Assembly (NCBI GenBank): GCA_031279635.1
Contig: JAITIC010000101.1
Coordinates: 1-34,484 of the forward strand
DNA length: 34,484 nt
Source of the DNA: Treponema sp.
GTDB taxonomy: Bacteria; Spirochaetota; Spirochaetia; Treponematales; Breznakiellaceae
Reading direction: 5' to 3'
Position 1 is the stretch's first letter, and each line of letters starts with the position of its first letter. Below, piece after piece: positions 1 to 8,892 of this stretch. The translations under genes were made by a program, and so were the position numbers. Below the pieces are notes generated by a model. That model was not told the DNA's origin. It saw nothing but the letters and a program-made list of their open reading frames with translations, and did not search any database.

Positions 1-268
1 GGACGGCGGCGGACTGCCTTGTAACAGCCACATGAAGTTGATGTTCTGTCTGCACGCTTTGGCCAGGGCGCGGCTGGAATAGATGTGCTCCATGGCGCCG
101 TACAGGACGATGCTGAGCAATACCACAATATCGCAGGGCGGCCGCCCGTCCTTCTTTTTCTCCGCCCGCCGGTCCGGCTGGGTATCCTCCCCTTCCGCTT
201 CGATCAATTTCCCGGCGCCGCGCTTCGCCGCTTCGCGTTCCCGGTCGGCCTCTTCTTTTACAGCCCCT
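1..268 (-). pseudogene. Transposase fragment, IS1182/IS5-like (DUF772 N-terminal region)
   Basis: The minus strand is open from the adjoining repeat down to base 1. It encodes a charged linker, then GRPPCDIVVLLSIVLYGAME, then HIYSSRALAKACRQNINFMW. This is the pattern of the N-terminal DUF772 domain of IS1182/IS5-type transposases (GRPPYDP, YGYM, SSR, MWLL). The C-terminal DDE catalytic part lies beyond the window edge, so catalytic residues cannot be judged. No ATG or GTG precedes the domain: the frame runs straight into repeat copy A (residues RASDRTNATLKI are encoded by the repeat). The 5' end therefore looks replaced or truncated, which is why it is called a remnant. The exact IS family is uncertain. 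Confidence 0.6.
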
Positions 269-450
269 ATCTTAAGCGTTGCATTAGTTCGATCGGAGGC
301 TCGTTCGATAGGAAGTTTATTATACCCTCCCCCGCGCAAGCGGGTTCTTGGGTTTAGTACCAAAATTTTGTAAACGCTGCATCATTTGAGCCGGAGCAAG
401 CTTGGCAAGCGCAGCTTGCCTTGGGGTATTAAACCAGACTTTCGAATAAA
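269..450 (-). repeat. Mosaic interspersed repeat, copy A
   Basis: Read on the minus strand, this copy starts TTTATTCGAAAGTCTGG, has the outer inverted repeat GGTTTAATACC / GGTACTAAACC around an inner hairpin (GGCAAGC / GCTTGCC), then the cassette AAGAACCCGCTTGCGCGGGG. It continues with the conserved block TATAATAAACTTCCTATCGA and ends at AACGCTTAAGATA. It lacks the terminal GGAGCTTGCTCC hairpin seen in copies B and C, having been cut where the transposase fragment begins. About 20 bp separates it from the end of the broken lipoprotein gene at 473. Confidence 0.85.
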
Positions 451-472
451 CTTCCTTCTTCTTTTCTGGAAC

Positions 473-1468
473 TTACGAACCAATCCTATACGTGAATTTT
501 GCAGTGGCAACGGGACGTATATCTGTCCGTGTATCTTCACGTTCCACGGTAATGCCGCGCACAAGGAGATGGTTTGACAGCGGCGCCATAGAATTAGCCT
601 GAATGACAAAAGGCTGGTCATAGGCGCCAACCAGTATCATTTCCCCGCCGTAGGGCTTGGTCATCCTGAATCGCGTATTATCGGGAATTTGTCATGTCTC
701 TCCAGCCTTGATAAAATTGTTGTCACGCGGCGAAACGGGGTAAATTACCTGCGCGTTGCCATTTACATCAATATGCGTAACTTTGAACCAAGCGCCTTTT
801 TCAGAATAGATACGCAATGTCATATAATCGCCCTCGTGGTAATCGCCTGAGTTTTTGTCGGTCTGCACGGTAAGTCGCCACGGGTTGCCTTGCCCTGAGT
901 AAAGGGCGTTGGCCATACTTACGCCGGCTTTGCCGCCGGACGGTTTTTCCAGCAGCGCGGCAAAACGCCGGTCGGGAACCACCACCGCCGACCGAATACT
1001 GGTAACCGCCCGCTCCACATCGGTCGCGTGGACGACAAGCCGGTATTCCCCGCCAAGCCGTGTGATAGCGCCGTATACCAGCGTCTGCGGCCCAAACGGC
1101 TTCCCGATAGACTGCGCCGACTCGTCGCTTATCCTGCCGGAAACCTGATACGCCATTTCCTTCTCGATAAGCTCAAGATTTTGCCGGTCAACCAGCACAA
1201 AAGCCCGGCTGTCCTCAAAATGAACCCAGAGTTCCTCAAAACTATAATCGGAGAGCAAAGCGGCCTCCGACTAAATGTTGAGAAGCGCTATTTTGGTGTT
1301 TAGAGGCAGATTCTCCACATAATACGCCGCAATGTCTGCTAAAGCCTCGTCAAGCGAGAGGCCGTCTTGGGCATAGGCCGGCGCCCCGTCCTTTGCCGGC
1401 ATTTGAGACATACAGGAAGCCAAGAGGAATAAGGCACAGATACCAAAAAGACGGTATTTGTTCATCAT
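473..1468 (-). pseudogene. CsgG/LpoB-like lipoprotein with DUF4384 domain, interrupted by two in-frame stops
   Basis: The reading frame begins with a lipoprotein signal peptide (MMNKYRLFGICALFLLASC, lipobox LLASC). A CsgG/LpoB-like segment follows (KIALLNI, then DRQNLELIEKEMAYQVSG and ISDESAQSIG), then a DUF4384-like segment (DYMTLRIYSEKGAWFKVTHI and MILVGAYDQPF), ending in VATAKFTYRIGS. Two stops interrupt one unbroken frame: TAG at 1271-1273 after ALLNI, and TGA at 692-694 after FIKAGET. Four codons separate the first stop from the next internal ATG and nine separate the second, with no frameshift. The simplest reading is recent pseudogenisation by point mutations. Family members are envelope proteins, often of unknown role. 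Sequencing error or read-through cannot be excluded. Confidence 0.75.
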
Positions 1469-1483
1469 ATATCCTTACAAAAC

Positions 1484-1511
1484 ATTATACGATTTTCTCT
1501 CAAAATTACAA
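1484..1511 (-). promoter_or_regulatory. Sigma-70-like promoter of the broken lipoprotein gene
   Basis: On the minus strand a TTGTAA box (1506-1511) and a perfect TATAAT (1484-1489) are 16 nt apart. An AAGGA Shine-Dalgarno stretch lies just ahead of the ATG at 1468. The intact promoter and ribosome site support a gene that was functional until recently. Confidence 0.55.
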
Positions 1512-1578
1512 TATCCACAGCCCTTTCGGTAACATTTCCAGCTTGCCGACAGAAAAAACAGCCGCAGGGATAGTTGCC

Positions 1579-2802
1579 CTAAACCTTCGGCCCCTCCACC
1601 TCCTTTCCGGACCAGGGTTCCATCACCTCATCCATATCCTTCACAATGGCAGTATCTATCACCCCTTTTTCCGCCATGCTGTTAAGGATGGTCATTGCTT
1701 CGGCGTGACTGCGGCGGGGATGGTAGGGGCGCTCCTCGCTCACCGCCTGGTAAATGTCTATGCAGGCCATAAGGCGAGAGTTAAAATCAAGGTCCGCGGC
1801 GGTCTTGCCCAGAGGATAACCGCTGCCGTCAAGTTTTTCGTGGTGGTTCGATGCCCATTCGGTAATCGGGCCGAGCCCCTTCTCGGCGCTTAACAAAGCC
1901 CTGGTCTGCACAACGTGACTCTGTATAATTTTGAATTCCTCGTCGTTGAGCTTTCCCGGTTTTTCCAGCACCTCGGAGGGAACGGCAAGTTTCCCGATAT
2001 CGTGCAGGGCCGCGGCAAGGTAGAGCTGAATCTTCTGCGTTAAGTCATAGCCGTAGTGCCCGGCCATTATCCAGATACGGTTGGCGATTTGCTGGGTGTG
2101 CATCCGGGTAAACGATGACTTATAGTCGATGATGTGGGCGATAAATTCGCCGATAGAAACGAGGGCCGGATCTTCCATGGCCATGTTCCAGGCCGGGAGC
2201 GAACGGTTGACGGTTTCAACAATCCGCTCATCCTTCAGGGATTCCAGCAGTTCTTCGTTCAGTACCGCCAGCAGCGCGTTCCCGGCCCGGCCGGTAAAGC
2301 GGCGGTGAATGTCATCGGCAATGTCCTGCCGGAGCGCCGGCAATCCCTGCGGCGTAATCCGCTGCAAGTGCAGGTTCGCGTCGAACATGTCCGCTGTGGC
2401 GATAAGCTCCGCCCCCAGGGGGTAGCGCCCCTCAGGCAGCAAAAAAGGCCCCTGACCATCGGCCCGCTCATGGTGGTACCGGATAAAACCGGCGATATTC
2501 CCCTTAAAAGGCAGCCTCTCCGCGTTCTGTTGGCCTATTTCGCAGTGCGTCCCCAGGTAGACGGCGTCTTCCTCCCGCCCCCGCTGTAGCAGGGTAAACT
2601 CGGTCAGGGCGTTATCGTGCAACAGGGCGCAGCATACGAGGTCGGAAAGCTCGTCCTCCCCCATACCCAGACGCTGGCCCATTGCGGCGCAGAGTACCGC
2701 AACCCGTTTTCCGTGGTTGGTGTTCACCCCGATATATGCAATTTCCACCATATCCAGGGCCTGGGCAAGCACCCGGATCAGCGCGTCCATTTGTATGATC
2801 AT
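1579..2802 (-). CDS. HD-GYP domain protein, probable cyclic-di-GMP phosphodiesterase
   Basis: Numbered from ATG 2802, the protein has 407 residues and no membrane segment. The C-terminal half carries a full HD-GYP signature: AALHDIGKLA (His267-Asp268), NHHEKLDGSGYP (His320-His321, GYP 328-330). Such domains hydrolyse c-di-GMP to pGpG or GMP in the cytoplasm. The N-terminal half is a second HD-like unit (NTNHGKR near His30, LLHDNA at 62-63, YHHERADGQGPF near 110) in which GYP has become GPF, so it is probably a degenerate duplicate. An open frame extends to 2946, but its extra residues have no family character. A TATACT box lies six nt before ATG 2802, which favours this start. There is no Shine-Dalgarno sequence. 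Confidence 0.85.
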   Translation of the reverse strand: MIIQMDALIRVLAQALDMVEIAYIGVNTNHGKRVAVLCAAMGQRLGMGEDELSDLVCCALLHDNALTEFTLLQRGREEDAVYLGTHCEIGQQNAERLPFKGNIAGFIRYHHERADGQGPFLLPEGRYPLGAELIATADMFDANLHLQRITPQGLPALRQDIADDIHRRFTGRAGNALLAVLNEELLESLKDERIVETVNRSLPAWNMAMEDPALVSIGEFIAHIIDYKSSFTRMHTQQIANRIWIMAGHYGYDLTQKIQLYLAAALHDIGKLAVPSEVLEKPGKLNDEEFKIIQSHVVQTRALLSAEKGLGPITEWASNHHEKLDGSGYPLGKTAADLDFNSRLMACIDIYQAVSEERPYHPRRSHAEAMTILNSMAEKGVIDTAIVKDMDEVMEPWSGKEVEGPKV

Positions 2803-2808
2803 ACTATC

Positions 2809-2814
2809 AGTATA
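2809..2814 (-). promoter_or_regulatory. -10 box placed six nt before the HD-GYP start
   Basis: TATACT on the minus strand is followed by GATAGT and then ATG. Transcription from this box would begin at or next to the A of the start codon, giving a leaderless mRNA. No good -35 box is visible at the usual distance. Confidence 0.35.
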
Positions 2815-2984
2815 GTACAGGTACCCGGTGATCTGCCATTGCGCGATTGAGGACGAATGATTATGCCCCGGGGTAAGCGCGCTTTTAGCGGTTCCGCCCG
2901 CACATCCCTGATGCAGTACCCTGCCCGCTCTTGAACACGGCCGCATTGTAAGCCCGAATGTTCGTGTGGTCCGCGGTTAAAACA

Positions 2985-4313
2985 TTATATCCTATCCCAC
3001 AACTTCTGCGCGTGTTCCCGCGATTTTGCCATCAGCGCTTCCTCGTCGATGTTTACAAGTACGCGATCCTTCATGACGATTCTGCCGTTGATAATCGTGG
3101 TATCCACGTGACGGCCTGAAACGCCGAAAAGAATGTGGCTGTTAATGGTATTCGCGTTAAGCGGAGTCGGCCCCCTGTAATCGACGATGATGATATCCGC
3201 GTAATGGCCGTTCGCGAGAACGCCCACCTTCCCCTTGATAAAACGTTCCATGATTTTTTTGTTGTTATCAAAAAGCATTGCGGGCGGCTCCGCCCAGGCA
3301 GCCGAGGGAATGGCCTTTGCGTGCTTGTGGAGGATTGCCGCGGTCTTGTAGGATTCAAGCACATCGGCTGCATAGCCGTCCGTCCCCATTCCTACGAGCA
3401 CCCCCTTTCTCAGCATGTCCAATACCGGAGAAACACCCACGGCATTTCCCATGTTGGACTGGGGGTTATGCACCACCGCGACTCCGCTTTTTTTAAGCAT
3501 TTCCATTTCTTCTTCCGTTATGTGAATGCAGTGAACCGCGATTGATTTTTCGGAAAGCACGCCGTTTTTATAAAGCCGCTCAATAACCCGTAAACCGTAT
3601 TTGGAAACCGCGTCAATCACATCCTCAATGCCCTCGGCGGCGTGGATATGGAAGCCGACTCCGGCGGCGTCTGCCGCCTCAATACAGCGGTCAAGTGTTC
3701 TTTGGCTGATTGTCATCTGGGCGTGCATGCCGAAAAGGGCGGTGAGCATATCGTCGTTTTGTTCTTTACAGTATTTAGCAAAATCGGCGTTTTCTTTAAT
3801 GCCGGCGGAGATTGTTTTTTCGCCGTCCCGGTCTGATGTCTCGTAACAGCAGTTGCTGCGGATGCCGAAAAGTCTCGCGGCCTCGGCGATTTTGAAAAGA
3901 CTGCCTTCCACGGCAAAAGGACTAGCATGATGATCGATTACCGAAGTAACCCCTGAACGGATTTCATCGATCATGGGGCCGATACAGCTGTAATACACGT
4001 CTTCCAGGGTAAGCTGTTTATCCAGCCGCCACCAAAGCCCCGAAAGCACTTCACCGAAAGTGGTTGCGGGCTTTCCCCCAAGGGAGATACCTCTGGCAAA
4101 AGTGGAATAGTAGTGCATGTGGGTATTGATAAAACCCGGCATCACCAGTTTTCCCTTCGCGTCAATAAATTCGGCGCCGGGATACTTTGCGCGTAACACT
4201 GCGGCTTCCCCGGTTTCCTTAATGAGATTCCCCTCAACGGCTACCGCCCCGTTTTCGATAAAGGGACAGGATGAGTCCCTGGTAACAATATTTCCGTTCC
4301 CGATTATAAACAT
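2985..4313 (-). CDS. ssnA: SsnA-type amidohydrolase (purine cluster)
   Basis: A 442-residue cytoplasmic metal-dependent amidohydrolase of the ATZ/TRZ and guanine-deaminase-like superfamily. The expected metal ligands are visible: HMH at 65-67 in GFINTHMH, HIH at 222-224, His261/His264, and Asp312 in MGTDGYAAD. Length matches SsnA (about 440). Its ATG overlaps the end of ygfK by 10 nt and is served by AGGAGG inside ygfK, so the two are translationally coupled, as in the E. coli ygfK-ssnA pair. In gut bacteria ssnA belongs to the gene set needed for anaerobic urate/purine use. A deaminating or ring-opening step on a purine intermediate is likely, but the precise substrate cannot be read from the sequence. 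It is the last gene of the minus-strand cluster. Confidence 0.9.
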   Translation of the reverse strand: MFIIGNGNIVTRDSSCPFIENGAVAVEGNLIKETGEAAVLRAKYPGAEFIDAKGKLVMPGFINTHMHYYSTFARGISLGGKPATTFGEVLSGLWWRLDKQLTLEDVYYSCIGPMIDEIRSGVTSVIDHHASPFAVEGSLFKIAEAARLFGIRSNCCYETSDRDGEKTISAGIKENADFAKYCKEQNDDMLTALFGMHAQMTISQRTLDRCIEAADAAGVGFHIHAAEGIEDVIDAVSKYGLRVIERLYKNGVLSEKSIAVHCIHITEEEMEMLKKSGVAVVHNPQSNMGNAVGVSPVLDMLRKGVLVGMGTDGYAADVLESYKTAAILHKHAKAIPSAAWAEPPAMLFDNNKKIMERFIKGKVGVLANGHYADIIIVDYRGPTPLNANTINSHILFGVSGRHVDTTIINGRIVMKDRVLVNIDEEALMAKSREHAQKLWDRI

Positions 4314-7300
4314 GCTTTTCCTCCTAACAAATAGCCGTAGTCCTTCTCAATGGTCTCGATCATGGCGGCCCAGGCTTTTGGGATACTTTTCTCTCCCCTG
4401 CGGCAGCTTAACACTGATTTATCCTCCAGTCTGAGCTTATACGTGTCCGCGCCGGTTTTAAGAAAACCGGCGTTCTCACTGTCCGCGAAATCTTCCTCGC
4501 CGCTGAAAACAGTGAACTTGTCCCTGTAGGGCTTTCCCGCGTGGGGGCAAAAGGTCGCGCAGTTTCCGCATTCGTTGCAGATCCGGTCAATGTGCACGAT
4601 TTGACGGCTTTCCCCGGACGCGCCGTCCGCAGGCAGTTTTACCGCCGCGTTGGCCCGGTTCGGGCAAACGTCGGTGCAGACCTCGCAGAGGGTATTGCAG
4701 GAAAGGCAGCGGTATCCATCGGTATTGTTTTTCTTTGCTTCAAGGATAATTCCTTTTTTGAAAATCAGGTCCGCACAATCAACAGGAGCGGAATCCGTAA
4801 AAGCAGCGGAAAAATCCGCTTCCAGGCCGAGTTTCTGCAGAATGTCCGCGGCCGCGGTCTTGCCGTCAGCGATGGCCTTGACCACCGTAGCGGGACCGGC
4901 CTTGCAGTCCCCCGCGATATACACGCCGGAAACGGAGCTTTCACCGGAGGGGGCGAGAACCGGCAGGCCCTTGGCGTTAAGCGCCAGCCCGTTACGCGCA
5001 AACGCCCCGGTATCGACCCTCGCGCCCACCGCGCCAATCACCGTGTCAAAACGCAATTCCTGTTTTTTACCGGCGCTTTCAATGCCCCTCCTGCCCGAAG
5101 AATCGTAAGCGCCGAGGCGCATTACCTCGCAGCCAAGAACACCGCCGGCCCATGCTTCGGGGGCCAAAAGTTCTTTAATTTCGATTCCGTCCGCCAGCGC
5201 CAGTTCCTGTTCTTCGCGCTGGGAAGGCATGAATTCTCTTGTCCGGCGGTAGACGATGGTCACCGATTCGACTCCCCTGTTCCGCTTCGCCGCCCTGGCA
5301 CAGTCCATTGCCACGTCGCCGCCGCCTATGACGGCGACTCTTTTTCCCAGCGAAAGGCCGTATTGGGATTTTTTTGATTCTTCCAGAAAGCGCAGGGCGT
5401 CAATAATGTTTTCATTGCCCTGTTTTACCGGAGGGGCGCCTTCTTTCCAGGCGCCAGCGGCTATGACGATATACTCGTGTTTTTTCTTCAATTCGGCAAT
5501 CGAATACGCTTCCTGCACGTTGAAGCGGAATTCCACGCCGCTTTTTTCCGCCATGCGGAAGTCGCGTGAAATCGCCTCGTCAGAGATTCTGAAAGAGGGG
5601 ATCACATATCGCACAATGCCGAAAGGTTTTTCCCGCTTTTCGTAGACCGTCACCGCCACGCCGTTTCTCCGCAAAAACACCGCCGCGGCAATGCCTGCCG
5701 GGCCCGCGCCTATTACCCCAACGGATTTAGCGGTTTTAAGTTCCGTTACGCGCAAAGAATCGGTAAACGCTTCCTGCCCCTTGTCGGCGGCAATGAGCTT
5801 GGCCTGCCGTATCCCCAGCGGATCCTCATAATCAAGCCTCGTGCATTTGTGCTGGCACTGGTGATCGCAGATCGTCCCGGTAATGGAGGGCGCGGTATTA
5901 TCCCTGGCGATTATTTTGAAAGCCCCGGCATAATTCTCTGCCGCCACGGCCGCAAGATAATCGGGAATACGCTGGTGAATGGGACAGCCGCCTTCCATGC
6001 AGGGCGCTTTTGCGCAGTCAAAAAGGGGCAGGACGCTCGTCGTTTTTCTCAAACCGGCCTGACGGTACTCCTTGCGGAAACGGTTCTGCGCGGGAATAGA
6101 TTCGGATAGGGCTTTCAGCGCGTCCACATTGATAAGGGCCGCGCCCGCGGACGGCGCTTTGCCAGGCGTTTTTTCAGCAAGTTCCGCAAGCTGGGTGAGG
6201 CGCTCGTAACCTCCGGGTTTCAGTATCGTGGTAGCCACTGTTACCGGCCTGATGCCTGTCTCAAGAATATTTTCAAGGTTAAAAAAATCGGCGCCGCCGG
6301 AATAGGATATGGGAAGCGCGCCCTTGAAAGCCTCAGATATTTTTTTTGCAACATTGATAGAAAGGGGGAACAGGGAACGGCCTGACATATACATTTCATT
6401 CCCCGGTAATTCATTTCTTTTTATTTCCACCGGAAAGGTATTGGTCAATTTTACCCCGAAGCTGAGTTTCCGTTCCTTTGCCAGAGCCATAAGGCGGGTG
6501 AACATATCCACCGCGTCATTAAATTGCAGATCATTTTTGAAATGATGATCGTCAAAGGAAATGTACCCATAACCGATTTCATCCAGAATCCCGCGGGCGG
6601 TTTCGTAACCCAGCAGGGTGGGATTGCACTTAACATAAGTGTGCATTCTTTTTTTGGTGATCAAATATCCGGCTATTTTTTCAATCTCTTCTCTGGGACA
6701 GCCGTGCAGAGTCGAAAGGGTGATGCTTGATGAAACCTCCGGGGAAATTGACTCAAGGTCTTTTTTGCCGAAGCGTTCAAAAGAACCGATGTTATCCGCA
6801 ATAAACCGGTAACAGCGTTTCCATATTTCGGTGTTTGCGGCGTTCTTCATCCCCTCAATATAAGAATCGATCTTTTCCGATTTGATTCCGTCAAGGCTGT
6901 AACCGACGCTCATATTGAAAATAAGGCCGCCCGTATCGGCGATATTCAATTCTTTCGCAAAAATGTGACAGAGAAACCACGCCTTAATATATTCTTCCTG
7001 CGCCCCGGCAACGGTCAACTCGGTTGACCATTCCACATTGTAGCCTTCGTCCACGGTGTTAATGCAGGGCCTTGCAACGGCCTTTCGCAGTTCTTCCCCG
7101 TCCATGGTCTGCACGGTTTTCAGTTCCATAAAACGCGCACCGGCCAGGTATGCCGCGAGAATATTCTGGGCAAGCTGGGAATTGGGGCCGGCGGCAGGAC
7201 CCAGGGGAGAACTTATCCGCGTTCCGAATAACTCCGTCTGGCCCTGCCCTTCTCCGGGACGGTAAAATTTTTCTTTTCGGATGCCGAAAATCGAACCGTG

Positions 7301-7369
7301 ATTTTTGTATTCTCCCTGTACCCAGCCTATCAATTCCTGAAACGGAATCGGCCTCATTATTTCACTCAT
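4304..7369 (-). CDS. ygfK: YgfK, iron-sulfur flavoprotein oxidoreductase of purine catabolism (putative selenate-reductase family)
   Basis: 1021 residues, close to E. coli YgfK. Residues about 45-400 form a dihydropyrimidine/dihydroorotate-dehydrogenase-like barrel. A GltD-like part follows, with cysteines 452, 457 and 462 and 501, 505 and 509, an FAD fold GAGPAG at 554-559, an NAD(P)H fold GGGDVAMD at 682-689, and GVYIAGD at 815-821. The C-terminus has ferredoxin-like cysteines 888, 891, 895, 898 and 902, then 931, 934, 937 and 941 (CNECGNCATFCP). It is probably a soluble electron-transfer enzyme that reduces or oxidises a purine or pyrimidine-like intermediate. The name putative selenate reductase is historical. 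GAGAGGGAGAG precedes the ATG. It is coupled to ssnA and lies downstream of the permease across an 88-nt gap holding a long hairpin. Confidence 0.92.
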   Translation of the reverse strand: MSEIMRPIPFQELIGWVQGEYKNHGSIFGIRKEKFYRPGEGQGQTELFGTRISSPLGPAAGPNSQLAQNILAAYLAGARFMELKTVQTMDGEELRKAVARPCINTVDEGYNVEWSTELTVAGAQEEYIKAWFLCHIFAKELNIADTGGLIFNMSVGYSLDGIKSEKIDSYIEGMKNAANTEIWKRCYRFIADNIGSFERFGKKDLESISPEVSSSITLSTLHGCPREEIEKIAGYLITKKRMHTYVKCNPTLLGYETARGILDEIGYGYISFDDHHFKNDLQFNDAVDMFTRLMALAKERKLSFGVKLTNTFPVEIKRNELPGNEMYMSGRSLFPLSINVAKKISEAFKGALPISYSGGADFFNLENILETGIRPVTVATTILKPGGYERLTQLAELAEKTPGKAPSAGAALINVDALKALSESIPAQNRFRKEYRQAGLRKTTSVLPLFDCAKAPCMEGGCPIHQRIPDYLAAVAAENYAGAFKIIARDNTAPSITGTICDHQCQHKCTRLDYEDPLGIRQAKLIAADKGQEAFTDSLRVTELKTAKSVGVIGAGPAGIAAAVFLRRNGVAVTVYEKREKPFGIVRYVIPSFRISDEAISRDFRMAEKSGVEFRFNVQEAYSIAELKKKHEYIVIAAGAWKEGAPPVKQGNENIIDALRFLEESKKSQYGLSLGKRVAVIGGGDVAMDCARAAKRNRGVESVTIVYRRTREFMPSQREEQELALADGIEIKELLAPEAWAGGVLGCEVMRLGAYDSSGRRGIESAGKKQELRFDTVIGAVGARVDTGAFARNGLALNAKGLPVLAPSGESSVSGVYIAGDCKAGPATVVKAIADGKTAAADILQKLGLEADFSAAFTDSAPVDCADLIFKKGIILEAKKNNTDGYRCLSCNTLCEVCTDVCPNRANAAVKLPADGASGESRQIVHIDRICNECGNCATFCPHAGKPYRDKFTVFSGEEDFADSENAGFLKTGADTYKLRLEDKSVLSCRRGEKSIPKAWAAMIETIEKDYGYLLGGKACL

Positions 7370-7393
7370 GACTCTCCCTCTCTTAAAAGTAAT

Positions 7394-7449
7394 GGCCGCA
7401 CTTTCAAAATCCGCTGGTCCGGCAGGACCATGATTCTGAAAGTGCCGCC
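7394..7449 (-). promoter_or_regulatory. Long inverted repeat between permease gene and ygfK
   Basis: Arms GGCCGCACTTTCAAAATC and GATTCTGAAAGTGCCGCC pair with two mismatches. Inside them a second stem, TGGTCC/GGACCA, closes on GGCA. The structure fills most of the 88-nt gap. No T-run follows on the minus strand, so it is not a standard terminator. It could be an RNA processing or stabilising hairpin, an attenuator, or a small repeat element. Confidence 0.5.
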
Positions 7450-7457
7450 TTATAAAA

Positions 7458-8870
7458 TTAATTCTTCACCTTTTCAGTAACCCTTTTCTTCTCCTCACGA
7501 ATAATAATGTTGAGGATAATCGCCGTGATTGCCGCGGGGACTATGCCGGAACCGCCGAAGATGAGGCTGACGACGCCGGGCAGATACCGGAGCGCGGCGC
7601 TGTTGGCGCCCAGGCCGTAGCCCAGACCGAGCGAAACGGAAATGATGGTAATGGTGCGGGTCGTTATCGGTTCTTTGGTGATGAGCTGGATACCGCTCAC
7701 CGCTATCGAGGCGAACATCATTACCGCCGCGCCGCCAAGAACACTTTGCGGCATGATGGAGATGATGGCGGCAAGTTTGGGCAAAAGCCCGCAGAGCACG
7801 AGGAAAACGCCGCCGAGCGAGATGGAAAAACGGTTAACGACTTTTGTCATAGAGATAAGGCCGACATTCTGCGAAAAAGACGTATTGGGCAGAACGCCGA
7901 AAAGCGACGCGAGGAACGAACCCGTGCCGTCCGCGATAACACCGCCGGAAAGCTCTTTGTTGGTGGCGTTACGGCCAAGGCCGCCGATGGCGACGCCGGA
8001 AATATCACCTACTGTTTCAACGGCGGTAACGATAAACATGATGCCGATGGGAATGATCGCCCGCGTATCAAAAACCAGTTTGACCGGGAAAAGCTTCGGC
8101 ACGGCAAACCATGAAGCTGCCGTGACTTTGTCCCACTGGAGAACCCAGCCCTTGATGAACTGCGCGCCCTCAAACTCGGCGATGGTCGGAAGAATGAGCG
8201 CCATGATTCCGCAGACGATATAACCGATGATAATGCCGAACAGTATGGATGCCGAGCTGAAAATCCCCCTGCCTTTATGTTTGAACAGCAGTATCGCGAT
8301 CAGCACGATGAGGCCGACCAAGAGGTTTTCAGGGGAACCGTAATCTTTGGCCACGCTGCCGCCGCCGAACGAGCCGATGCCGACGCTAATCAGCGAAAGC
8401 CCGATTGAAAGCACCACCACTCCGGTGACCACCGGGGGGAAGAACTTCCGCAGGGGCTTCAGGCAAAATCCGAGCGCCACCTCAAAGAGACCGCCGACAA
8501 AACCTGCCCCCAAAATCGCGCCGTAACCGATTATGCCGCCGCCCATAACGCCCGCCACGCTCCGGCACACGCCTATGAAGCCTGAGCTTATACCCATAAC
8601 GATGGGCAGCCGCGCGCCAATCGGCCCGATGGTAAAAATCTGCACCAGGGTCATAATACCGGCAATCAGCATGGCGTGCTGCAAAAGCGTTATTTGCAGC
8701 GCGCTTCCCGACGCTATGCCACAGGCCGCGGTGATGAGCAGTATGGGAGTCAGGTTTCCTGCAAACATTGCAAAAACATGCTGCATTCCCAGCGGGATAG
8801 CCTGCCTGAGGGGCAGCCGCCCTTCAAGGCTTGTGGGACTGCCCATGACGGGCGTTTTTTTCTCTGACAT
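7458..8870 (-). CDS. NCS2 family xanthine/uric acid permease
   Basis: 470 residues, almost entirely hydrophobic segments, fitting the 14-helix NCS2 (nucleobase-ascorbate transporter) fold. Family marks are visible: QHVFAMFAGN in helix 1, AVETVGDISG around the helix 8 acidic residue, and the NCS2 signature TSFSQNVGLISMTK. The last of these matches the QNxGxxxxT motif of XanQ, XanP and UacT. It is an inner-membrane purine:proton symporter. Its place in the cluster between carbamate kinase and ygfK argues for xanthine or urate as substrate, which residue inspection alone does not settle. GAGGAGAG precedes the ATG. An intrinsic terminator lies directly upstream (8893-8924), so expression may be reduced relative to the proximal genes. 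Confidence 0.9.
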   Translation of the reverse strand: MSEKKTPVMGSPTSLEGRLPLRQAIPLGMQHVFAMFAGNLTPILLITAACGIASGSALQITLLQHAMLIAGIMTLVQIFTIGPIGARLPIVMGISSGFIGVCRSVAGVMGGGIIGYGAILGAGFVGGLFEVALGFCLKPLRKFFPPVVTGVVVLSIGLSLISVGIGSFGGGSVAKDYGSPENLLVGLIVLIAILLFKHKGRGIFSSASILFGIIIGYIVCGIMALILPTIAEFEGAQFIKGWVLQWDKVTAASWFAVPKLFPVKLVFDTRAIIPIGIMFIVTAVETVGDISGVAIGGLGRNATNKELSGGVIADGTGSFLASLFGVLPNTSFSQNVGLISMTKVVNRFSISLGGVFLVLCGLLPKLAAIISIMPQSVLGGAAVMMFASIAVSGIQLITKEPITTRTITIISVSLGLGYGLGANSAALRYLPGVVSLIFGGSGIVPAAITAIILNIIIREEKKRVTEKVKN

Positions 8871-8892
8871 AGATATTCTCTCCTCTTGTTGT

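Noticed and set aside
692-694. TGA in the lipoprotein gene as a selenocysteine codon
   Set aside because: The context GET-stop-QIPDNT shows no redox motif, a second stop (TAG) exists in the same gene, and no selenocysteine insertion structure is evident.
2803-2946. N-terminal extension of the HD-GYP protein to 2946
   Set aside because: The extra 48 residues have no family resemblance and a -10 box lies inside this region.
4304-7369. YgfK as glutamate synthase small subunit or plain dihydropyrimidine dehydrogenase
   Set aside because: The combination of an N-terminal barrel, GltD-like middle and C-terminal ferredoxin in 1021 residues, coupled to ssnA, matches YgfK specifically.
7394-7449. 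Purine riboswitch ahead of ygfK
   Set aside because: No three-way junction or conserved purine-riboswitch core is recognisable; it is a simple nested hairpin.
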